DNA of 6,182 nucleotides from SAR116 cluster bacterium (GTDB lineage Bacteria; Pseudomonadota; Alphaproteobacteria; Puniceispirillales; UBA1172), in contig NZIT01000073.1 of NCBI GenBank assembly GCA_002691725.1, positions 1 through 6,182 of the forward strand. Direction: 5' to 3'. Shown here piece by piece: positions 1-6,075 of this stretch. Both the position numbers and the translations under genes were made by a program. The notes beneath the pieces are model-generated. The model was given only the letters and a program-made list of their open reading frames with translations, was not told where the DNA came from and did not search any database. Each line of letters begins with the position of its first letter. The stretch's first letter is position 1.

Positions 1-854
1 TCTTTTATCAACATAGCTTGATATCCTGTATGCGATGTGGCGGCAGTTAGCGATTGATGCTGCATATGAAACAGAATATGAAATGGGCTTGCCGGAACAA
101 CAAAATGGATCAAAATAGACGAAAAGAAAAGCACATGCTCCACCGGATGCATGGACAGCCCTGACCACGGCCCAACATTAGTGTTTTTGTGGTGCAGGGC
201 ATGCGCTAATCGATAAAGAGGTGGCCAGTGAAGCCAACGATGCACCCAATAAAAATGTAGCGAAATCCAGATCGGCGTTAACAACGTAATGATAATAAAC
301 CAGCCCGGATGTTCTGACCATAACAACACCGGCGCATACCCATTTGCCATCGCCCAGAACATCAGCACTTCATAAATTGTCCATGTCGTGACGCCGCTAG
401 CAAGTGACCAGAACATATTGTCATGTACCTGGTTCTTGAAGAGAAAGTTTTTTTGCAGCTGCTCTAGCGCACGGCTGTCATAACGTAAGCGCTCGCCTTG
501 GCTGTGGAGCGAATAGAAAAACAAATGCAAGCCCCCTGCAACAAGCACCATCAAGGCCATGTTGCGGATATAGAGCATAACTATCCAGTCTATGGATAAC
601 GTCGCCATGACTTCAAGGGGTGGCTGAAACCACACCCATGAAGCTAATGATATGAGAATGAGAAGTGAGCGTTCAGTGATAATGAGCCACTGGTTTAGCA
701 TCCAGCGAGCGATAGCGACTAAATCTAGCGGCCATGAAAATAATGGCGACACGGCAATAGGAACATCAGGCGAGTGATTCCATCTGCTGGTGAAATGCTC
801 ACCCTCTTGCCCTGCATGTCGATCAGAATGTCGATCAAAATCTTGGCCTGTCAT
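1..854 (-). CDS. Sterol desaturase / fatty acid hydroxylase family membrane protein (3' end cut off by window)
   Basis: A frame of 284 codons is open from an ATG at 854 to the left edge without a stop, so the C-terminus is missing. It reads as an integral-membrane di-iron oxygenase of the fatty acid hydroxylase superfamily. Hydrophobic segments lie near residues 55-76, 88-113, 146-168, 183-203 and 238-262. The metal-binding histidine clusters are visible: HRWLH (205-209, HX3H), HALHH (218-222, HX2HH), then MHPVEH (235-240) and SHTGY (274-278). In this family a last HX2HH cluster follows, and it would fall just past the window edge. Family members hydroxylate or desaturate sterols, fatty acids, carotenoids or ether lipids using O2; the substrate here cannot be told. 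The first ~35 residues are polar and His-rich. The start is chosen because no ATG, GTG or TTG codon lies in frame in the 30 nt upstream; the ribosome site is weak (AGGTTA 4 nt away, or AGGTGG 13 nt away). It begins 28 nt after the permease stop with no terminator between, so it is probably in the same operon. Confidence 0.85.
   Translation of the reverse strand, partial: MTGQDFDRHSDRHAGQEGEHFTSRWNHSPDVPIAVSPLFSWPLDLVAIARWMLNQWLIITERSLLILISLASWVWFQPPLEVMATLSIDWIVMLYIRNMALMVLVAGGLHLFFYSLHSQGERLRYDSRALEQLQKNFLFKNQVHDNMFWSLASGVTTWTIYEVLMFWAMANGYAPVLLWSEHPGWFIIITLLTPIWISLHFYWVHRWLHWPPLYRLAHALHHKNTNVGPWSGLSMHPVEHVLFFSSILIHFVVPASPFHILFHMQHQSLTAATSHTGYQAMLIK
813..836 (-). repeat. Imperfect 12-bp tandem repeat inside the desaturase N-terminus
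   Basis: Two adjacent 12-bp units (813-824 and 825-836) match at 10 of 12 positions and encode DRHS then DRHA at residues 7-14. It is in frame and lies in the polar tail before the first membrane segment, so a recent in-frame duplication is plausible and functionally neutral. Confidence 0.5.
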
Positions 855-882
855 CTCTAACCTAAATCCACCTATAAACAGA

Positions 883-2433
883 CTATTTTTTCCGATACGC
901 CCCTTGAGCAATTCGGTCAATCACCATAGCACAGAACAAGATCGCTAATCCACCAAGCAAGCCTTGGCCTTTCGCCGCGTATTGCAAGGACTCAAGGATC
1001 AACGCACCAAGCCCTTCGGCGCCAATCAGTGAGGCAATGACAACCATAGATAAGCTCATCAAAATGGTCTGATTAATCCCTGTCATAATAGATGGCATGG
1101 CTAGTGGTATCTCAACATTCATCATTAATTGTCGGCGCGAACAGCCAAAGGCAATCGCCGCTTCTTTTGTGGCTTCGGGTACTCCGCGAATACCCAATGC
1201 GGTCAGCCGGATAACTGGCGGCATGGCAAAGATTAGCGTTGCCAGAACGCCCGGCGGCTTACCAGTACCAAAAAAGGCAATGATCGGGATCAGATAAACA
1301 AAGGCCGGCATGGTCTGCATAAAATCGAGAACAGGTTCAGCGGTTCGATAAGCACGTTGGCTTTTGCCAAACCATATGCCCAACGGGATGCCGAAAAGCA
1401 CACATAAAAATGCACCCGTGCCGATCAGCGCAACCGTGATCATAGAGATTTCCCACAATCCCATCATCGACAGATAAGCCAAAGATGCGGCGGTAAAAAT
1501 AGCGACTCTAACGCCAGCAAGCCGTAACGCGGCAACGACAATCACCACCATGACAACTGGCCATGGCGTGCCTATGAGCAAGACTTCAATACCGTCAAGC
1601 ACCGTCCGAATACTATATGTAATGCCGTCAAAGACATTACCAAAGCGCGAGGCGAGCCAATCAAATCCCTGATCACCGAGAGCGGCTAAAGGCGAGAAAT
1701 ATTCACGTTTCACCGGAAACTCTGTAATCGGGATGGTTTGCCCCAAAAACCCACCTGTGAGACCGGACAATAATTCATCCGCCTTGGCGACCGTATATCG
1801 GATCAAGGTCAGCGGCAAAATACAGATGATAAGAACAATGCCCCATATGGCATTAGCCCTGCTCAACCCTGTTTGTAATCTGGGGTTAGAACGCCAGCGC
1901 AGATATTGCCTTTCATAGGCATGGTTTGCATATAAGCCTTCCATCAATTTAATCGCCACAAACAAGATGAGGCCAAAGATTAACACGCTCGTGGCTTGTT
2001 GGGTGGCGGCTTCGGCTTCAAGCAAGGTGGTTTCGGCTGCCTTTTTCAAATTATTGGCAATGTTTAGCTTATCGGTGGCAGCAGCCACATCACCCGCGGC
2101 TTGTAATTCGGCGGCTTGTTGTTCACGCTTGGCAATATTTGCGAGCAAGCGTTCATAACGGGCGATTTTATCTGCCCCTAATTCGCCCCATAAGCCGCGG
2201 CCAATCTGAACCAAGGCAAACATTTCGAGAATAAGGAATATCCAGAAATAGCCCCATAATCCGCGAATAGCACCCCATAGAGGGCCAAAGATCGCCGCCA
2301 TGCTATTCCAGGTTAGCGCGACCCTTTCGGATTGCTGAATTTTTTCAAAAGCCTCTCTGTAATAATCAGCATTAACATCAGCAAAACTATCAACAGAGGC
2401 AACTAATTCATTTTTTTCAATATCGTTTTTCAT
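883..2433 (-). CDS. proW: Betaine/proline-type ABC transporter permease (ProW family) with extended N-terminal module
   Basis: This is the membrane-spanning subunit of an osmolyte importer in the inner membrane. The C-terminal ~230 residues are a standard ProW/OpuAB domain: FMQTMPAFVYLIPIIAFFG at 371-389, and the EAA loop that docks onto the ATPase at about 424-449 (EAAIAFG followed by IPLAMPSI). At 516 residues it is much longer than E. coli ProW (about 354). The extra N-terminus holds a hydrophobic stretch at 46-82 containing IFGPLWGAIRGLWGYFW, reminiscent of DUF2628 proteins; a charged Ala/Glu/Lys-rich coiled coil at about 86-147; a membrane segment at 148-166; a basic loop (ERQYLRWRSNPR); and a membrane segment at 194-213. 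Residues 215-285 resemble the periplasmic tail that starts normal ProW. The start is well supported: GGGAGG lies 6 nt upstream and the ATG overlaps the ATPase stop. The DUF2628 resemblance is judged by eye; the ProW identity is secure, the transported solute is not. Confidence 0.93.
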   Translation of the reverse strand: MKNDIEKNELVASVDSFADVNADYYREAFEKIQQSERVALTWNSMAAIFGPLWGAIRGLWGYFWIFLILEMFALVQIGRGLWGELGADKIARYERLLANIAKREQQAAELQAAGDVAAATDKLNIANNLKKAAETTLLEAEAATQQATSVLIFGLILFVAIKLMEGLYANHAYERQYLRWRSNPRLQTGLSRANAIWGIVLIICILPLTLIRYTVAKADELLSGLTGGFLGQTIPITEFPVKREYFSPLAALGDQGFDWLASRFGNVFDGITYSIRTVLDGIEVLLIGTPWPVVMVVIVVAALRLAGVRVAIFTAASLAYLSMMGLWEISMITVALIGTGAFLCVLFGIPLGIWFGKSQRAYRTAEPVLDFMQTMPAFVYLIPIIAFFGTGKPPGVLATLIFAMPPVIRLTALGIRGVPEATKEAAIAFGCSRRQLMMNVEIPLAMPSIMTGINQTILMSLSMVVIASLIGAEGLGALILESLQYAAKGQGLLGGLAILFCAMVIDRIAQGAYRKK

Positions 2434-2445
2434 GCTTTTCCTCCC
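2430..2445 (-). promoter_or_regulatory. ATGA stop-start overlap and ribosome binding site coupling proV to proW
   Basis: On the minus strand the proV stop TGA and the proW start ATG share the bases ATGA (2430-2433). The proW Shine-Dalgarno GGGAGG (2440-2445) lies within the last proV codons, 6 nt before the ATG. This arrangement normally gives translational coupling and near-equal amounts of ATPase and permease. Confidence 0.85.
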
Positions 2446-3491
2446 TGAATCCCTTTCAGCAAGGTTGGCTTATCGACCACGCCGACATCTTTGCCCTTAT
2501 CATTTTGAATGACCACAGGCTTATCAGACTTGACCGAAATATCAATCAGCTCATCCAGACTAACGCCATGATGGGCGCGCGGTGCGTTATTCAGCGTTTG
2601 TCCACGCGGCGGCTTAAACTTTGCCAGCGGCACCATAATTGAATGAGCATAGACCAATTTTAATTTTGAGATGCCCTCAACAAAATCCCTGACATAATCA
2701 TCAACAGGCTTAGTGACAATTTCTTCGGGCGTGCCGATTTGCACAATCCGGCCATCTTTCATAATGGCGATGCGATCACCAATACGGATCGCCTCATCAA
2801 GATCATGCGTGATAAAGACAGTAGTTTTCTGCAACTGCTGAGATAATTGCATGAACTGGTCTTGCAATTGGCGCCTAATCAGTGGATCAAGCGCGGAAAA
2901 TGGCTCATCCATCAGCAAGACTTCCGGGTCTGATGCAAGCGCTCGTGCCAGCCCAACCCTTTGCTGCATACCGCCAGATAATTCATTGGGGAAACGGTCT
3001 TCATATCCTGATAGATCGACCATATCCAAACATTTTTGAGAGGTCTCCCACCGAATGGCCTTGGATGCGCCCCTGATCTGAAGCGGAAAGCCGACATTAT
3101 CACGCACCGTCCTATGCGGAAGCAGTGCCATATGCTGAAACACCATGCCGATTTCCTTGGCACGGATAGCGCGTAATTCGGCATCATTCATGCCCAGAAT
3201 ATCGCGGCCAAGAACATGGATTTTTCCGGCAGTTGGTTCAATCAAGCGATTTAAGTGGCGCACTAGCGTAGACTTGCCAGAGCCAGATAGCCCCATGATA
3301 CAAAACACTTCACCACGTTTTACGGAAAACGAACAATCGGCAATACCGACCACACAATTAAACTCTTTCAACACATCATTTTTGGAAAGACCGAGTTTTT
3401 GCACCGCCTGCATGGCGACCTTATCATCGTCTCCAAATATCTTCCAGACATGCTCTAGAACAATAACATCATTTGTTTTTGATTTAGTCAT
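2430..3491 (-). CDS. proV: Betaine/proline-type ABC transporter ATP-binding protein (ProV family)
   Basis: Cytoplasmic ATPase that powers the importer with the permease encoded next to it. All nucleotide-binding motifs are present in order: Walker A GLSGSGKST (67-75), Q-loop VFQH with Q119, signature LSGGMQQR (171-178), Walker B and D-loop VLLMDEPFSALD (191-202), and switch histidine ITHD (H229). The N-terminal stretch before Walker A, with the insert QAVQKLGLSKNDVL, is typical of ProV/OpuAA, where it precedes the core fold. At 353 residues it is shorter than E. coli ProV (about 400). The C-terminal tail from about 280 has room for only one CBS-like unit (PVVIQN, DVGVVDKPTLLKGI) instead of the usual pair. 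The ATG at 3491 is the only possible start, because a stop lies five codons upstream and the fold begins at residue 9. No good Shine-Dalgarno precedes it, so translation may be weak or depend on upstream mRNA. Confidence 0.95.
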   Translation of the reverse strand: MTKSKTNDVIVLEHVWKIFGDDDKVAMQAVQKLGLSKNDVLKEFNCVVGIADCSFSVKRGEVFCIMGLSGSGKSTLVRHLNRLIEPTAGKIHVLGRDILGMNDAELRAIRAKEIGMVFQHMALLPHRTVRDNVGFPLQIRGASKAIRWETSQKCLDMVDLSGYEDRFPNELSGGMQQRVGLARALASDPEVLLMDEPFSALDPLIRRQLQDQFMQLSQQLQKTTVFITHDLDEAIRIGDRIAIMKDGRIVQIGTPEEIVTKPVDDYVRDFVEGISKLKLVYAHSIMVPLAKFKPPRGQTLNNAPRAHHGVSLDELIDISVKSDKPVVIQNDKGKDVGVVDKPTLLKGIQGGKA

Positions 3492-3507
3492 GATTTGCCA
3501 ATTTTAT

Positions 3508-3525
3508 TGTTATCATTGTTATCAT
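3508..3525 (-). repeat. Perfect 9-bp tandem repeat just upstream of proV
   Basis: Two perfect adjacent copies of ATGATAACA (minus-strand reading) occupy 3517-3525 and 3508-3516, 17 nt before the proV ATG. The stretch is AT-rich and sits where a ribosome site would be, yet it contains no Shine-Dalgarno. It may keep the leader unstructured or mark a small slippage duplication; no function is shown. Confidence 0.55.
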
Positions 3526-3557
3526 ATTAAATCTGCTAGCTTGTAATCTGCTGATAT

Positions 3558-3587
3558 TGGCAGCACCAGCTTATATTGGTGCTGCCA
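3558..3587 (-). other. Intercistronic RNA hairpin between proX and proV
   Basis: A perfect 10-bp inverted repeat, GGCAGCACCA (3559-3568) and TGGTGCTGCC (3577-3586), encloses an 8-nt loop and extends by one T-A pair on the outside. In the transcript it begins about 20 nt after the proX stop. No U-run follows on the minus strand, so a full rho-independent terminator is unlikely. Hairpins at this position after a binding-protein gene commonly block 3' exonucleases or cause partial termination, leaving more binding-protein mRNA than transporter mRNA; that role is inferred here. Confidence 0.7.
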
Positions 3588-3607
3588 TTTATATTAAGAT
3601 ACGCCGA

Positions 3608-4564
3608 TTAATTCAGCCAAGCATCAACAGCGTCACCATTACCAGCAACCCATTCTTTTGCAAAATCAGCTGGATCACGCTTCTCAACAACCACTGCATA
3701 GGTCATCTGTGAGATTGTGTCCGTGTCAAACTTTGCGTTACCAAGCATTTTGGCTGCTTCTGGGTGGCTTTTTTCTAGCTCAGCCGCGTAATGAATGTGA
3801 AGATATGCGGTATCCCACGCCACTGGCGCTTCTGATACTTCGAGCCAATCAGCACCATCAGTCGGCTGCTTGACGTTCCACTTCGATGGATCATGTGCTG
3901 GCTCTTGCAAGATCACCAGATCATAAAGCGCAAACATGTGGTGCGGCGTGTAGCAGAAGAAAACGATATTATCATTGCTTGTTACTGCGGCATCAACCTC
4001 AGCCAAAGCAAGCGATTCGTCCATTTCCTTAAGCTGCATAGTTTCGCTATATCCATAAGATTTGGCGCGGATTTTTTCGACATTAGTTGATGCCCAACCT
4101 GCGGCGCCAATCCAAATCTCACCATTGCCGTCACCATCAGTATCAAAGTTCTTGGCCATGTCAGGATCAGATAGCTCAGACAAGTTGACAATGCCTGTCC
4201 GGTCGGCGGTTCCTTGGGTCACGCACATAGCCTGATCACCAGCAACACCATTCGGGTTCATCTTAACGGATTTCTTGTCCTGAACGAAGGTATTGTGCAA
4301 ATTGGTCTGGTTAGGCAACCATACCTCAGGATGAACATGCATTGAGCCTGCGTCCATGCCTTCAAAGACAACCGGATTAGTGCCGTTTTGTAATTCCACT
4401 TCAAGGCCAAGGTTTTCTTCAAGAGCGACTTTAAGAACATGTCCTGTCACTAAAACTGACGGCCAGTTCGGAACACCAATAACCACATCAGCGGCAAGTA
4501 CAGGTGCAGACTGCGCGGCAACAAGACCTAGTCCCACCGTTGCCACAGATAGAAACTTCTTCAT
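3608..4564 (-). CDS. proX: Periplasmic betaine-type solute-binding protein (ProX / OpuAC family)
   Basis: Periplasmic receptor that delivers the solute to the ProVW-type transporter encoded downstream. Residues 1-24 are a Sec signal peptide: MKK, a hydrophobic core, then VLA before the predicted cut ahead of ADVVIG. The mature part carries OpuAC-fold landmarks: NWPS (33-36), the motif HVHPEVWLPNQ (76-86), an acidic loop DTDGDGNGE (141-149) like the DTNGDG loop of E. coli ProX, and GWASTNVEKI (156-165). Trp34, Trp82, Trp157 and Tyr205 are candidates for the aromatic cage that holds a quaternary ammonium group. The segment YTPHHMF (205-211) has His where many relatives have an aromatic, so glycine betaine should not be assumed; choline, carnitine, DMSP or TMAO remain possible. 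Length (318) is normal. AGGAGG (4570-4575) lies 5 nt before the ATG. The gene is first in its operon, unlike E. coli where proX is last. Confidence 0.93.
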   Translation of the reverse strand: MKKFLSVATVGLGLVAAQSAPVLAADVVIGVPNWPSVLVTGHVLKVALEENLGLEVELQNGTNPVVFEGMDAGSMHVHPEVWLPNQTNLHNTFVQDKKSVKMNPNGVAGDQAMCVTQGTADRTGIVNLSELSDPDMAKNFDTDGDGNGEIWIGAAGWASTNVEKIRAKSYGYSETMQLKEMDESLALAEVDAAVTSNDNIVFFCYTPHHMFALYDLVILQEPAHDPSKWNVKQPTDGADWLEVSEAPVAWDTAYLHIHYAAELEKSHPEAAKMLGNAKFDTDTISQMTYAVVVEKRDPADFAKEWVAGNGDAVDAWLN

Positions 4565-4569
4565 ATTAT

Positions 4570-4575
4570 CCTCCT
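4570..4575 (-). promoter_or_regulatory. Strong Shine-Dalgarno of proX
   Basis: AGGAGG, 5 nt before the ATG, is the best ribosome site in the operon. It contrasts with the missing site of proV and fits the expected excess of binding protein over ATPase. Confidence 0.85.
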
Positions 4576-4677
4576 AGATTGGATTTTATGGATTTGATTA
4601 CATATTTTTTTATCTTGGATGCGCCAATAGCAACAACCAAGACTTAATATGAATACCCTTGCATAGACCTTTAATTT

Positions 4678-4706
4678 GATAAAGTAAAAAATAAGTGAAT
4701 TGCCAA
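4678..4706 (-). promoter_or_regulatory. Candidate sigma-70-like promoter for the proX operon
   Basis: On the minus strand TTGGCA (4701-4706) and TTTATC (4678-4683) are separated by 17 nt. The -35 matches the TTGACA consensus at 5 of 6 positions, but the -10 is poor. Initiation here would give a leader of roughly 100 nt, and the TATGNA...TNCATA dyad at 4648-4665 would lie just downstream of the start point, where a repressor could act. In AT-rich DNA such matches arise by chance. Confidence 0.25.
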
Positions 4707-4870
4707 ATACTCAATATTAATTCAGATCAGCAAGATATTAACATAATCTAAAATTAAATATTTCCACTATCTGCTGAATTGATGTTTACTATAAGGGTAT
4801 AAGACTACCTATTCCCGCATTTATGATGACAATGTGCTAATAGTAAATACGTGTTCACAGAGGGATTTCT

Positions 4871-6049
4871 ATGGCTTCGAGTACCGTAACAGATACAACC
4901 TTATTAGATGAGATCAGATTAGCCATCAAAAAGATTTGCGCTGATTATCCAGGGACATATTGGCAAGAGCTTGATCGCAACCGCGCCTATCCCACCAATT
5001 TTGTAAATGCGTTAACTGAGTCAGGATGGCTGGCGGCGCTTATACCCGAAGAATATGGCGGCTCCGGATTAACCATGGAAGCGGCAACAGTTATTCTGGA
5101 GGAGATTCATGCTAATGGCTGTAATGCCGCAGCTTGTCATGCCCAAATGTATACTATGGGGACGGTGATGCGGCATGGCTCGGATGACCAGAAACAACAA
5201 TACCTGCCTGAAATTGCTGCTGGGCGGCTTCGCTTGCAAGCCTTTGGCGTGACCGAACCAAGCAGCGGTACGGATACACTGGCGCTGAAAACAACTGCTA
5301 AAAAGACCGATAAAGGGTGGCGGATTAATGGCCAGAAAATCTGGACATCGCGGGCAGAATATTCTGACTTGATGCTGTTGCTTGCTCGCACCACGCCACG
5401 CGATCAGGTTCAAAAACGCACTGATGGGCTATCTGTGTTTTTGCTGGAAATGAAAGATTTGGTTGGCAATGGCATCACCATCCGGCCGATCCGCACCATG
5501 ATCAATCATGCTACTACCGAAGTGTTTTTTGATGATGTAGAAATACCGCATGAGGCGCTTGTTGGCGAAGCAGGCCAGGGCTTTTCCTATATTCTTTCGG
5601 GGATGAATGCGGAACGAATACTTATCGCCGCTGAATGTATTGGTGATGCCAAGTGGTTTCTTGATACGGCCACGAAATATGCCAATGACCGGAGCATTTT
5701 TGGCGGGCCTATTGGCCAGAATCAAGGTGTTCAGTTTCCTCTGGCCAAAGCCTATGCGCATATGATGGCAGCCGAGTTAATGGTGCAGAAAGCCGCCCGA
5801 CTTTATGATGATAAAAACCCGCATGGCATAGAAGCAAACACCGCTAAAATGCTGGCCGCCGATGCGTCATGGGAAGCTGGAGAGGCGTGTTTGCAGACCC
5901 ATGGCGGTTTCGGATTTGCCGAAGAATATGACGTTGAGCGCAAGTTTCGTGAAACCAGACTCTATCAAGTCGCCCCGATATCAACCAATCTGATATTATC
6001 GTTTCTTGCTGAAAAAGGATTGGGGTTACCTCGTTCATATGGAAAATAG
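4871..6049 (+). CDS. Acyl-CoA dehydrogenase family protein
   Basis: FAD-dependent cytoplasmic enzyme expected to oxidise an acyl-CoA thioester to the 2,3-enoyl-CoA, passing electrons to electron-transfer flavoprotein. At 392 residues it has the normal length for a soluble homotetrameric member. The N-terminal helical domain includes LIPEEYGGSGL (57-67). The first family signature is FGVTEPSSGTD (125-135), the following beta domain includes GQKIWTSRAEYSD (154-166), and the C-terminal FAD motif is QTHGGFGFAEEYDVERKFRE (342-361). The usual catalytic Glu of the medium- and short-chain enzymes (in YEGT) is replaced: the aligned stretch is YQVAPIS, with Pro369 at that spot. A glutamate is present in MNAERILIA (Glu248), the position used by isovaleryl- and long-chain acyl-CoA dehydrogenases. 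The substrate is unknown. AGAGGG lies 6 nt before the ATG. It is divergent from the betaine transporter and 26 nt ahead of another plus-strand frame. It is too short to be the ~600-residue DMSP-pathway enzyme DmdC. Confidence 0.93.
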   Translation: MASSTVTDTTLLDEIRLAIKKICADYPGTYWQELDRNRAYPTNFVNALTESGWLAALIPEEYGGSGLTMEAATVILEEIHANGCNAAACHAQMYTMGTVMRHGSDDQKQQYLPEIAAGRLRLQAFGVTEPSSGTDTLALKTTAKKTDKGWRINGQKIWTSRAEYSDLMLLLARTTPRDQVQKRTDGLSVFLLEMKDLVGNGITIRPIRTMINHATTEVFFDDVEIPHEALVGEAGQGFSYILSGMNAERILIAAECIGDAKWFLDTATKYANDRSIFGGPIGQNQGVQFPLAKAYAHMMAAELMVQKAARLYDDKNPHGIEANTAKMLAADASWEAGEACLQTHGGFGFAEEYDVERKFRETRLYQVAPISTNLILSFLAEKGLGLPRSYGK

Positions 6050-6075
6050 TAGTTTGATCTTAGTTAGGGTAACTT

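Larger units (their letters stand above)
4565..4870. promoter_or_regulatory. AT-rich divergent intergenic region between proX and the acyl-CoA dehydrogenase
   Basis: These 306 nt separate two divergent genes and must hold the control signals for both unless promoters lie inside genes. It is visibly more AT-rich than its flanks and has no convincing small reading frame. It contains the proX ribosome site (4570-4575), the dehydrogenase ribosome site AGAGGG (4859-4864, 6 nt before the ATG), a candidate minus-strand promoter (4678-4706), an imperfect 18-bp dyad TATGNA...TNCATA at 4648-4665, and inverted copies of ATTAATTCAG (4716-4725) and CTGAATTGAT (4774-4783, 9 of 10 complementary). I see no clear -35/-10 pair for the plus-strand gene. 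Confidence 0.6.

Noticed and set aside
2912..3187. 91-codon minus-strand open frame inside proV, and similar frames on both strands inside the transporter, binding-protein and dehydrogenase genes
   Set aside because: They lie wholly inside well-supported genes in other frames, have no recognisable domains, and look like frame shadows.
3145..3546. 133-codon plus-strand frame opposite the proV start
   Set aside because: It is antisense to the conserved ATPase core, its composition is Ser/Pro/Arg-rich as expected for antisense translation, and it has no family resemblance.
3558..3587. Hairpin as a classic rho-independent terminator
   Set aside because: No U-run follows the stem on the minus strand, and the next genes complete the same transporter. 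On the plus strand only three Ts follow and no gene ends there.
3546..4777. Shared 9-mer ATCTGCTGA in the proX-proV gap (3546-3554) and the divergent promoter region (4769-4777)
   Set aside because: Many exact 9-mer matches are expected by chance in 6 kb, and the flanks do not align.
4779..4803. TTGATG followed by TATAAG as a plus-strand promoter for the dehydrogenase
   Set aside because: The spacer is only 13 nt, too short for a sigma-70-type promoter, and no better pair was found.
4871..6049. Assignment as crotonobetainyl-CoA reductase (CaiA) or DMSP-pathway DmdC
   Set aside because: The betaine transporter next door invites this, but DmdC is far longer, and no residue I can point to separates CaiA from other dehydrogenases. 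The gene is left unnamed.
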